64,000 nucleotides of DNA. Origin: Corella eumyota. Taxonomy: Eukaryota; Chordata; Ascidiacea; Phlebobranchia; Corellidae. Shown here piece after piece: positions 1 to 11,932 of this stretch. Location: NCBI GenBank assembly GCA_963082875.1, contig OY720098.1, positions 9,362,001-9,426,000 of the forward strand. Direction: 5' to 3'. The position numbers and the translations under genes were made by a program. The first letter of the stretch is position 1; each line of letters starts with the position of its first letter. The notes under the pieces are model-generated. The model was not told the DNA's origin and did no database searches. It was given only the letters and a program-made list of their open reading frames with translations.

Positions 1-1092
1 ACAATGAAAATGTTTATTAAAATTTAAGAGAAACTTTTATTACTAAACCAAATTTGAAAAACAAAGCCTTTTAACTCCCTGTGAAAATCAACAATTTTTA
101 AATTGAGGATAAACAAAAAAATGAAAATGAGATAACAACAGATTAAATGTGCATAAGTAAGTTCATAAGAATTAGCGCAATAACCACTACGCAAAGCCGC
201 CGGCTATGTTTATAATTTTTAGTAGAAAATGAAGTAAATTAAATGTCTATTTATAAACATTTTTAAATTTTTAAAAATCAAGCAATGCCTTTTAAATGGT
301 AAAGGGTTTAAATTATTTAAAAATCAATTTTACACGATAATGCTTGTAAAATTACCCTATATTATGGTTTGCACAACAGTTAAAGCTTTTTATTTTAAAA
401 GTTGTTTTTTAGTAATCTTTGAAATTAAATAACTTAAATCTGGCAGCTAACTTCAGCCTGGTATGCGTAGCATTATAAAATGTATCGTTATATGGTAGTA
501 ATGTAAGGGCATTTGGACGTTAAAATGATATTTTTGTTAAGTTACTATGAAAAAGTTGTAGAAATAAATTGTATTAACTTTTTTTTAACTTGCTCAAACT
601 TAATGACTTTAAATTAAAATTAGATAGAGTTTGTAGATTATATTTTTGTGCTACCTAGTACTTTTTAGACAAAAAGTTAAACAGAGTGTTTGACTCACTT
701 TTATGTCTTAAAAAAATATTAAAACAAATAGAAGAGTAAAGTACGTAAGTTTTACGCATTAAATGCTTACTTAGTCTATCGACATTGTTATTATAATTCG
801 AGTCATTTTAAAAACGCATCAAACCACGTATTATGCATTGTCTAGGCAAAACAACCTCTATTTAAACCAGAAAAAATGATGCAAAACATTTATAGGTGTT
901 CACTGTATATAAACAGCTGAAATATTTTGTTACGCGCAATTTAAGACATTTTAAGATAACTATAACTTGAAAAAATAGTTGGCCAAAGCGTAGCATGCTT
1001 TTCAGAAATTTAAAATCTAAAACTATTTTTATTTTAAATATATAGTTGTTTTCATAAATATTTATAAATATTAAGCTGTATCTCTTAACAAA
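1..1092. other. Upstream intergenic, no gene seen
   Basis: This AT-rich stretch lies upstream of the first GPCR. I see no coding exon, RNA gene or clear repeat. It presumably holds the promoter of the downstream gene, but no specific element is supported. Confidence 0.5.
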
Positions 1093-3040
1093 ATGGAAAA
1101 TGTTACAATAGCAAAGGTATTGGAAAATGAAACTGTCAATTCTACTTTAGAACCTTACGTTCGACCATTTGACGAAATTGGGATATTTGTTTCAGCATTT
1201 ATTCTCATCAGTTTTTTGGTCATCGGGTTGATTGCAAACAGTTTGACAATTGCTGTTATTTTGTTTTACAAAACCTTAAGGTAATTACTATAATTAATAT
1301 GCATATTGTGTATATTTAAACAGTGTCTGTGTGTTTATACAAGTATAAAAGTAGACTTATTAATTAATTTTTTTTTTAAATTAGCATATAATCTACATTC
1401 TTGGTATAAATAGTAGGTGATATTGTACTTGGAATTTTTTAGGTTTAATTATAAATTCTCTTATATTTAGTGATAGCATATTCATGAGAATGATATTGTC
1501 CCTATGTGCTTCAGACCTAATCTCTGCATTGATAAGTTGGTTATTTCTATATAGAAGAACATGGGGCTTTGATGATTGGGCTTTACCTGGGATTTTTTGC
1601 AAGGTTTTAAATATTTTCTTTTTAATTGTTAGGCTAAGTTTTCAACATTTATAAAGTTAAAAAGTCGTTTTTTATTGAAAAGTCATGAAATGTAGTATTT
1701 TTATTTTGTTGTAGTTCTACTGGGCAGCTGATATCATGACGTCATACGTAACAGCCTTACATATTCTTGCATTTGCCCTTCTTCGCTTTATATCAATAAG
1801 ATTTCCACTACAACAGGCAAAAGTAACGATGCGACATTGCAACGTAAGTAAAGATTAAACACCAACAATAACCATTAGGAATGTGTTCCCTATCAGATTA
1901 TGCACAGAATCAGGTTTGTAGGGCCAAATGACATATTTTACAGACATATATTTAACTACAAGTTATGTTTTATTAGATTCTAATGTTTTCTATTTGGCTG
2001 ATTTGTTTTTTATCTGGATTCGTTCCATTTTTTCTTTGGTTTGATGCTTCTCCAAGAGATAGATACGCAAGTACGCCCGATGCAAGATGGCCAGCTTGTA
2101 CACTTAGTATATCATAGTAAAAATTTTCAAATTTTCTTGTAACAAATTTTTAAAGACGCCATGTTTTTTTTTACCAAATATTTATTGTTATTCAGTCTCA
2201 AAGACTATGCCATATACCAACGTGTTGGCCTTCCCATATTTCTGTACTTACCTTTAGTACTTGTGATATTTTTGTGCGGGTATATAGCCTGGACCGTTAA
2301 GCAAAGCGCATCGAAAGCTCCTATTTCAAAGAAAAATGCAAAAAGGCAAAGAAAAGAAAAACAAGCCGTCTTACAACTGCTACTAATTGTAATAGCTTTT
2401 TTGGTTGGATATGTTCCCTTTACAGGTTAGAACTTAAATTGTTATTTTGTAAGCATTGGCTTAAACATTAATATCTTGATAAAATTCTATATAAAATTAG
2501 TCAGATTTAAAGCAAACTATAAAACTGAAACCAGACATTACTATTTTCTAAAAGCAGACATAACATTTTTTAGCAATAACTTAACACACGTTTTAAATTT
2601 TACCTCACTAAAAATAACAAACTACTGCTTTAAAGTACGTTGTCATTTACGCCTGGGTTTTACAAAAACGTGCTATGTTGTAATATAATAATACCTTTTA
2701 TTTTGCCACAATGAAAAGTTTATGTTAAAATGTATCTTAGATTGTCATTTAAATTATTTCTTTCTATTTAGTTTACGATTTTTGGGGAATAGGAAACTAC
2801 CCAAACACTTCCTACTATAGAACAGTTGATTACTGGTTTGGCACCATTGAATATTACTTTCTTCGTCTTTCTGAATGCCTAAATCCACTTTTCTATAACT
2901 TGGGTTCATCTATGATGCGTGGTTACACTATCAAGTTTATTAAAACCAAGTTGTGTTGCTGTTTTGCGAGCGAAACCAAAAAAAGGAGAATTTCGGCCAG
3001 TACATTTACAACTGTGTCTGGAAGAAATTTTGGTGTATAG
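1093..3040 (+). CDS. Rhodopsin-like GPCR, tandem family copy 1
   Basis: Six coding exons: 1093-1280, 1471-1603, 1715-1843, 1977-2116, 2196-2425 and 2772-3040, giving 362 residues. The N-terminus has N-glycosylation sequons (NVT, NET, NST). TM1 carries the GLIAN asparagine, TM2 has SLCASDL with the conserved Asp, and Cys106 (IFCK) should pair with the ECL2 cysteine in WPACT. The DRY position reads LRF (130-132), so the acidic residue is missing. TM6 has GYVP (268-271), so the toggle Trp is Tyr269. TM7 keeps NPLFY (311-315). The tail has a CCC cluster (possible palmitoylation) and ends in NFGV. It is an integral membrane receptor with unknown ligand. It is paralogous to the genes at 3890-7906 and 11933-13875. 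Unlike them, its N-terminal and TM1 segments share one exon. It is likely a class A orphan; the family beyond that is not recognised. Confidence 0.88.
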
Positions 3041-3889
3041 TTATTTACAAATCTATGTAAAATTCACGACTTTGTCTAGAAATGAGAGATTTTTGCATAA
3101 TTATTATAATAGCAAGAAGGTGTTAAAATTACTAACGTAAAGCTCTTGAAATTTTAAAACATTGTTTTTCTGATTATTATGATTAATAAGTTGTTTTGTT
3201 GCGTTTTTAAAGTTTTGTAAAATAAAAATAAAAGCTGTTTATATAAAAAAATGTAGTTTTTTAGCTTTATATTTATATCATAAATTTATTTATTTGTAAT
3301 CCTCATTTGCTATGTACATAGCTGCCTAGAATTTATTTATTGCAACATCTGGCGTAAATTTTAAGTTGTGCCTCAAATCGGCAACGCGCGCTTTTTCAAT
3401 TTAGGCATTCGACGTTTATTCGTAAACCTAACTATTTCTTAAGCCACTTTTTGCTAACAGTTAAAGTAAAAGGTTGTGGATAGCCTATAGTAATATATTT
3501 TTTAATACTAGTGTATAGACACTTAAGAGTTGTTTATTTGAAAGATATATGTCACAACATTAAAAACTTACAGTGAACTTTAACCAGAATAACATCTTTA
3601 TGCAAAAATAAATACAAATACAACCACCAAAACTGAAATAGTTTTGCAGTTACATTATTGTAAAGCAAAGAAAAACATTAACAACAAAATTGCACATTGA
3701 AAAAAAGGCAGCAAAAATACATAAAAGTGCTTTGAAAAAGGTCTATTTACAAATAAAATTACAGTTATACAAGAAAATATAATTCAACTAAAACTATAGC
3801 GTATTGTCCGGGGCTGTAACAGGCTCAACCAATAAGCAAAACTAACAAATATAGCAAAAAATATCGGATATTATGAATAACAAAAATTA
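3041..3889. other. Convergent 3' intergenic between GPCR copies 1 and 2
   Basis: The 3' ends of two GPCR genes face each other here. An AATAAA-type polyadenylation signal for copy 1 lies near 3220-3232. No further gene is seen. Confidence 0.5.
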
Positions 3890-6800
3890 TTAAACCCCGA
3901 AATTGTGTGTCCCATTTTCAGCTGTTTCGCTAGTCCCCCCATCTATAGTATCCCTTCTTTTACTATCGCCCCAATCCAAACAACGAAACAGTTTAAACTT
4001 AACAAACGACGCTGTATGCTTACGCATTTTCGACGAGCCCAGGTTATAGAATATGGGGTTAAGGCATTCCGAAAAGCGCAGAAAAAAGTATTCGATCATT
4101 CCAAACCAGTAGTCAGCTAAGCGAAAATATCTAGTATCGGGATGGTCTTGTACGCTAAAAAACTCATATGCTAAAAAAGAAAACAATATAAAAGCACCCA
4201 TCCACTATAGAAAAAATAATATAAAAATTATTTTGTTGCAGTTTACGCTTTACCTGTAAACGGAATGTATCCTAGAAGAAACGATGCGGCGATAAGCATT
4301 AACTGAAGGACAGCCTGCCTTTCTTTTCTTCGTCGTTTTTCTCTTGAGCTCATGTTTTTTTCAACCCTTGACCTTACTTTAACAGTAGCAGCGATAAGAA
4401 TGCACAAACTTACAACCCCAATTGTAGGAACGTATAAGAATAAAACGTAGCCAATCTTCTGGTACAAGATGTATTTATCCAAGCTGTATAAACCAAAAAA
4501 CACGTGGGTTCGAATTTTTTACAAAAGCAGAAGGACAATTTTCGTGGCGAATGTAAAGGATAAGCTATCACATTACATTTAGATTTACATAATATGCAAA
4601 TTGAACTTGCTTTACATATAACTAGTGTAGTATACAACTTACTCTTCAACAATATTAGTGCATGAAGGCCACCGGGCGTCTGGTAGCCCACTTAAACGAT
4701 CCCGCGGTCTGGCATCAAAAATAATAAAAAATGGGATAAAACCGCTAAAGAAACTAGCTGCCCAGATAAGACCTATCCAGATCTTCAAAAAAATTAAATT
4801 TAATTATGTTTTGTTTCATGTTGAGTAATTAAATTACAGCCAACAGCCAGTAATAAAATTGGATACCTGCCCTATCAGCCTAAACAGGTGAAAAATCTCA
4901 AAAAACTATTATGTGAATTGGGAAACTTACGAATAAGAAACCTAAATGTAAATTAAACAGGTGCACAGTTGACTGAACAAATATGTAAGAAGGTTCAAAG
5001 AACAACCATGTTAAGCTAAACTGTTTTTATTTCTGACATTGAAAATCAGCTGGGAATTGATTACTTTTAACATTTAAAATACATTTTTTTCAAGATTTTG
5101 TTTTAGTTGCTAAAACAACAAAGCCAGTATATTAATTTCTTCTAAATTAGCCCCTAACTGTTCAGTTATCTTAAAATAAATTTGTCTGGTAGTGCAAGTG
5201 CTGTTAAAACAGACTTGGCCCCAATAACAGTAGGCTAATTCCTTATCTTAATTTACACCTCCCATTTATACACTAAATGTTAATCTTGTTTATTACGGTC
5301 ACATTACCCTAATACCTTTACCTAATCTTTTTTTTTAATTTTGCAGCAAATTAAAGATTTATAACTTACGTTGCCATGTTTAATTGTGATTTTGTTGTAT
5401 AAAACTGGAAACTGAATTGAAATGTAACGAAGAATTGCAAAGGAGAGAATGTGAAGAGCGGTTACATATGACGTCATAATGTCGGTTGCCCAGTAAAACT
5501 GCAAAATGAATAGAAATGATAAATCATTTGTTTTTAAATGGTAAATTGGTAATTTTTTAGCCCATTTATGTTATTAAGCAATTTGTGGTAGTTTTGGCAT
5601 TAAAAATTATACATACAAGTTAATACGAGTAATATAAGCCTACAATTGTTTTAGAATAAAGTTACCAACAATTTTTACTAAGCATCAATTTTAGTACCAC
5701 GCAGATTGTTGGCACCACGCAGGAAAAACGGAAAATAAAATATTGCCTAACAGTTATTCTGTAAAAATGTGGATCAATTAGTATAAATAAAAAAAAAACT
5801 GCAATGACGTTTAAACAAATACTGCAACAGACATACTACAAAAGGTGGGTAGTAACCACACGTTGTAGTACAATACGTTTATCATGAAAATGGGCATGTG
5901 TCTATCAACCAACACGTACGCTCTATATATGGTTATATGGAACATTTCAACGCATTAATAGCTAAAAATAACTACAAACGTCAGCAAGCGTTTTTTGCAT
6001 TGTTTAGGTTAACATATAATAGGTCGCTAATGTTTGATTTAATTGTTTTGCGACATGATTAACCTGTTTTTAAACGAATTTTTGCTTAATTTTGTTAATC
6101 ATGATGTATGTACGCAAGCAAAAACGTGTCGGACTTCTAATGCGTGAATAAAGTAAATAAATTTGTGAACCGAGTTAAACTTCTAAACACGCCAGCAGTA
6201 AGAATCTACCGTAAAACCCAATTTCTAAAAAATTAAATGTCTTATACAAACCGTTATTATTTTGAACGTCAAAATTATTAAATCACTTGTACTTTAAAGT
6301 TTCCAGAAAAACTCTTGTACTTTACGGTTCTCGCTATTTTCTCTCTCGTACTTTACGGTTTTAAGTTTTTTTGAAAACCGTAAAGTACAAGTGATTTAAA
6401 AAAATAATGAGCAGACTTACCCTGCAAAATATGGCAGGTAACGGTGCCCAATTATCAAAACCCCACGTTCTTCTATACAGAAATAACCAACTAATAAGTG
6501 CAGATATTAGGTCTGAAACGCAGAGGGACATAATAAATCTCATGAATACATTTTCCCTGTAAAACAAAAACACATTTTAAATGAATTTTTAAAAATATTT
6601 TAATGAAGATCACAGTAGGATTTTTTTTTAATAAAACATAAAATTCTTTATTAAAGTCGGAATTTTAATTTTTTTTTTGTTTAAAAATGGCCTAAATCCC
6701 TACGTGTTACATTATATAAAATTTACGGAGAGCTTTTAATAAGAAACGGAAAGACAAAAAAAATTAAAAAATAGGTAAACAATTAACTCCAACGCCAAAG

Positions 6801-7906
6801 GGATAAGATTATATTGCAAATATAATCCATATAATCCAGTCAGGTTAATTTCGGTCTTATTAAAATAATTGGCCATTTATAAAAATTTCGCTAAATTATT
6901 TAATAAGAGAAATTTTTAGAAATTTACATCGAAAACAAAAGTGTCAATCAAAATAATTTTGGTTTAATTGGTGATATATACTTTTTATGTAAAATAACTA
7001 AACGCTACATTTAAAGACTAATAATTAAAAAAGTTTACACAAGAATTTTTTTTTTTTTTTTGAACAAATAATTTTAACATTTCGCCAAAATTATAAATGT
7101 TTTTATTTTTATTATAAATTCAAATATTTTTTAGGTTAAACAGAATGTCAATTTATGACGTCACTTTACCTTAGAGATCTGTAAGTTGCCACCACAGCAA
7201 TAGTAAGCGAATTTCCAATAAGTCCAAACACAAGCAAAGTGAAAATAATTGTCGCTGAAACAATTATTCCTGTTTGATCGAAAGGCAAAACAACAGGTCT
7301 GTAAAAAACATTTTTAAATTAATTTTATTGTTTTAATATTTTGAAAAAACTTAAAAAAAAAAAAAAATTTTATTAAATTATTTTAAAATTGTAAATGTTA
7401 AGAAACCCGACAACGTTTATAAAAAGAAGGATTGCATTAAATTAACATTAAACTTTTTTGAAATAGAATTGTATGGGTGGGTTTTACGTAAAGTAATACT
7501 CAAAAGATTTAGAAAACCTTAAAATACATAGTTTAAACAATACGTTATTTAGGAAACCCCTTTTTGCAAATTGGTACAAAGAAGTTTTTTTGTAAAACAG
7601 AAATAGTATCTGTTTTGCATACCGTTTTTTATTGAAATTCTTTAGAGAGCAAACCGCAGAATTTAAAATAACTTTAACCCCAAAATAAGTTTAAAATAAT
7701 TTTCTCAATAGTCTAGCACCGAATTTTGCGACAAAAACCCCTAAAAACTGGTTTATAAAGCTTAAACTATATGAAACTTACGTCATGGTAGAATTAAATT
7801 CAGAATACGTGGGTGTTGTAAAATTTCCCTTTGAAGTTAGGTTTGAATCTGCACTGAGCTCCATTTCAATTTTGGGCCCAGATAAAGTTTCCACCAACGA
7901 AGTCAT
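3890..7906 (-). CDS. Rhodopsin-like GPCR, tandem family copy 2
   Basis: Seven coding exons in gene order: 7906-7782, 7298-7170, 6556-6421, 5498-5370, 4782-4643, 4483-4254 and 4170-3890, giving 389 residues. The ATG at 7906 follows a splice or trans-splice acceptor at about 7942. N-terminal sequons are NLT, NFT and NST. TM1 has GLIGN, TM2 has SLCVSDL, and Cys129 is the TM3 disulphide cysteine. The DRY position reads LRY (153-155), TM6 has GYIP (291-294), and TM7 has NPIFY (334-338). Several exons (129, 140 and 230 bases) match the other copies exactly in length. The exon starting at 4483 uses the acceptor TACAG; reading further upstream is wrong because the frame closes. The C-terminus is NFGV, as in copy 1. 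This is a membrane receptor of unknown ligand. The 922-base intron 5499-6420 holds a foldback repeat. Confidence 0.88.
6280..6398. repeat. Foldback (inverted) repeat with internal direct repeats
   Basis: The left arm (6280-6302, starting AAATCACTTGTACTTTA) is inverted at 6374-6397 (ending TACAAGTGATTT). Between them the unit TGTACTTTACGGTT or CGTACTTTACGGTT occurs twice more in direct orientation. The whole could form a hairpin. It lies in a GPCR intron. It may be a small MITE-like element or a local inverted duplication; no transposase is present. Confidence 0.6.
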
Positions 7907-10900
7907 TCCTTTCAGTTCAACCAATTTTTTTTTAACAATTATCTGAAACAATATTGATACAAAGCGTTAAAGGTCAATAGATCATTGTTTTTACGGTCAA
8001 GGGTAGTCCACTATAACTACTATAATTTACACTTGTTTACTTTACCGGTATGTTGAAAATGTAATTGTGATAATTACGAATATTCTAATAAAAAAAGTTT
8101 ACTTTACCTAGATTATTCTATGGTTACGTTTTTATTTAAATTTGATTTACCTAAAAAACTAGCATCATTTAAGTTAGAGTTTATTGAAATACTATAAAAC
8201 ACTAATTAACAATATATTTTTATAACATAGTCGCCCTTCTGATTGGTTCCGATAACAAAAACTCCCACTCGAACATGACTGATAAAAAAACTAACAAAAG
8301 TTACTAAACGCGTTTGTAACAATAACAAACAAATGTTTACATTTCTATTATCGGAATTAGTGTAAACATACATATTACTAATTTGGGATATCCTTAATTA
8401 AGGCATCCTATATAGAACACGTAGTAATTAAAATGTTTGGTAAATAGTAAACTTTAAAAATCATCAGCTTCACAGAAAATTAAAACTACCCTTCTTATTC
8501 TATCAAATATGAATTAATGGCGATAACTTAAGCCTAAATAAACTCTTACGTGTTTTTGGGACGATTAACTCGTTGGTTATTACTATTTCTAACCGCAAAT
8601 TACAGAAAAGCGGTTTTAATAATTGCTACTCAAACTACTTGTTAGATTTAACCATCTTTACAAATTTCACAGACTATAATTTAATTTAATAACCAGTTTA
8701 CCGCCCTTTCATTTACAACTATTTTGTTCAAATTATAAATACTAAGCGTTTTATTAACACGTTAAGCACCCAAACTCAGTACTTTAAATGTGCTATCACA
8801 TATATAGTTATATAACCCATTCCTAGAATAAAATACACATCTACCTATTGTCAACAGAAATGTCACGAAAAATGACACCATCATTTTTTTGCTAAAAAAA
8901 TAAAAGATCCCACTACATGCATTAAATATCATTTTTTTAGCCCACAATTGTTTTAAAATGACGACGTGACTAAATGCTTCCGATTAGACAATGTTTCTCA
9001 CGTTAACCTGCTTACACTATACCAGCTTACCTAAAAATAACTTCACTGTTATTTTTTATTAGCCTTTAAGCGATCTAACTTTTGCGTTTATTATGTTTGA
9101 AGTGCGTAATATTCTAGCCTCGTGTCTTTTTGTATGTATTTTCGCTATGTATCGGTTATATTATCCGAAGCATAGGCTACGTAAGAAGACCGCTTATCTT
9201 TAATTAAACCATGAAGTCTAATGACTTTAAATTTGTCGACAGTTTTATTATTGCCCCACGACAGTAGCTTTCTGTTTTGCATTTGTTGTTAAAAATTATT
9301 TTACGCTCCGTCGCCAAAAACCTTGCACGAGATGCTATTTCTTAGTACTGCCTATTCATAAACACCCTGTATCGGTATTCGGTGGCTGTCTATTATTGTA
9401 AATTACTTGGGTCGGGTCATGTCAATTGACTTTGAATTGTATTACACGCTCGAGCGGGTTTAGCATTTTTCGGGTCAAATCGTCGATTAATCTTATCAAG
9501 TTTAACATTCTGAGCTACTTTGTGGCGTATACCACAATCATATTATACGATATCAAATGATATTACCATAGGTATATATTTTCTGATTACACATAACAAC
9601 TTAATTAAATTTGTGGGTTAAATTAAATGGGATGATAAGTTAAGATATTTAAATGTCTACCTAAAACTTTTTTATTCGATATTTTATCTAACTTGCTAGT
9701 TACAGGTTATTCCTGTGGGGTCTTAAGTTTAATTCCCAGTATTTACATATTACTACCTATTTTAATTACGGGTCAATTGTGAAAATTTTTTTGTAAAAAG
9801 TAAAGCATTGAACTGTAAAAAGTAAAAAAAAATGTAAAAAGTAAAGCATTGAACTTAAGAAGTATTAAAATATTTACACGTACAACTTGGCAGCGGGTCA
9901 TGGTTTTTAAAAAATCCCCTTATTTATATTAACCCATTTCCAGGAACTGGATTACGTGAGATTAAAGACAAGCTTTTTACAAAAAAACATGTACTTTTTC
10001 CGGTTATTTTTTCACGAACGGTGTTTACTAAAGCAAACGCCTTGAGTATTTTCAGAAACCTTTTTAACCTTCGTAAGTACGCCAAAAATTAGAAAATCTT
10101 TGTACTTAGAATTACATTACCTAAGCTAAAAAAACAAATATACCATATTTACAGAAAATTTTTTGTAACATATACCTTCAATAATATCATATAATTTGTT
10201 TTGCATTAGAAGACAAAAGAAACATCTAACTAAGTGTAGGTTTTGTTAAAAATAAATAAACCTTTCATCCCCGATTTGGCGTATGCAAATCCAATTTTAT
10301 ATAAAGTTTTTTATTTGGTCCGCATTTAAATTACTTTACGTGATTTGGCTTAAAAATATTTTTAAATAACAAGAATTTTTATCACCACTAGGGGCGGTCG
10401 CGTTCAACTTTGTAAATATTGTAAATGTTTAGGGTATAATTGCAGCAGGGTGTAAGTCGGAGATTACTATCGATATTTTGTTAAATCAGTGTTTAAACAC
10501 CCAACACGTTTTGTTTAAGTTGGTCTAAGTGCATAAAACCTATGTAATTTGACTGGTTTAATTCCATTTTATTAAAAAGCAACAGACACATTCAAGAAAA
10601 AAACGCTTTTAAGCCCAAAACCTAACGAAATACTTAAACGACTGCCTCAAAACAACTTAAACAGTTACGATTTTACTACATAGCCCAAGTAAAGGGTTAA
10701 GGACTTTGCATTGTAAAAAGACTAACTCCGGGATTATAACCGTATAAATATCTTAAAAAATTATATTCTAATAAATAGGTATAAAAAAGCGACAACGCTT
10801 GTCCCTTTGACCCAGCTAATCTCCAATTAAATATTAGATACATCCTTCGTTTAATTGAAAAGATATTTGAAAAGTTATAATTTAGCGAAGAGGTTAAATC

Positions 10901-11932
10901 TGATTTATAAGCGAATTAGGCAATTAAAAACTTTAATTGGTATTCAGTTATATAATTGCTACAAGATCCACTTATATTTTTATATTTTTATAAAATATTT
11001 TAATTGAAAAAACGTTTAGTTGGAATTTAATGTACTCTTTGTTTTAAATGTTATATTAGTGATGCAGTTTTGATTAAGACATAGATGAGTAAGTAGAAAG
11101 AATTTTTAACAACGACCTCGCTGTTTAATAAATATAGTATATTTTGCGTCTTGCAGGGCGTTGGGCTAGTTATTTTTACGTTAAAGAAATTTTGTACAAT
11201 TATACAGAACGTTGCTATAATAACGACCCTTATTTACCGGTAACACACGTTCAAAAATACATTTAGGCTGACGTTTAGGCCGGGAAAAATAGATTGACGC
11301 AAACCACCAAAATTAAATTTCAAAGACAAATATACAGGTTTTATTTAATTGCAGATTAAATTGCGCCTAACGAAAAAACAACAAATTAAAATCAAGTTCT
11401 CTGTACATTCTCAAGTACAGCATTTAACGACTTGTTTGTTTTTTATGTCAACAATCTTACCTTCAATTTTAACATTTTCGCAGGTAGTTGTAACAATTTG
11501 GTCGCACATATTTTGTTTTTCAAACAGCGCAAACCTAATTTAATTTTACGCTATTTTTGGTGAAGACTGTTGTAGAAGACAGTCAGTGTCTAACTTAGCC
11601 GAACAGTTGTAATAGTACCTCGTTCCAGCTAAGGCCAGTTGCCTATCGTTTAGCTATACTAAAGAACAGGCTTTAGTAAATACAAATTAAAAAGAGTAAA
11701 TATTTTTGGAATTTTGTAAAACTTTGTTATAATATATTAGCAATTGTTGAGAATACGTAAGAAAATAATTAATTTTTACAGAATAATTCTGCTTAAACTT
11801 TGACCTAACAAAGTTTCTATATTGCCTGTTTAGTTAAATCTTCTTCCATTTTAAAAATAAATTTGTTTGCCAAAAAAATGATTGACATTAACTATTAAAT
11901 TTTTTTTTTAGATTTTAGTTTTCAAATTAAAA
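7907..11932. other. 4-kb divergent intergenic between GPCR copies 2 and 3
   Basis: The two receptor genes are transcribed away from this region, which likely holds both promoters and 5' UTR exons. A splice or trans-splice acceptor lies at about 7942 (minus) and another about 20 bases before the ATG at 11933 (plus). I see no convincing coding exon; the short ORFs are chance AT-rich readings. A short direct repeat sits at 9792-9855. Confidence 0.45.
9792..9855. repeat. Short direct repeat
   Basis: A 23-base unit (TGTAAAAAGTAAAGCATTGA plus three bases) occurs at 9792-9814 and again at 9833-9855, with a partial unit between. It reads as a small local duplication. Confidence 0.7.

Noticed and set aside
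2161-2195. Extra 5' coding sequence for the fifth exon of GPCR copy 1
   Set aside because: An acceptor at 2195 with donor after 2116 yields exon lengths identical to the paralogues (140 and 230).
4484-4691. Longer minus-strand open frames upstream of the GPCR copy 2 exon at 4483
   Set aside because: The longer reading has no acceptor and closes in frame. The TACAG acceptor gives exactly 230 bases, the same as the other two copies.
11349-11543. 64-codon open frame upstream of GPCR copy 3
   Set aside because: No recognisable sequence, no start context, and it lies in noncoding DNA rich in chance frames.
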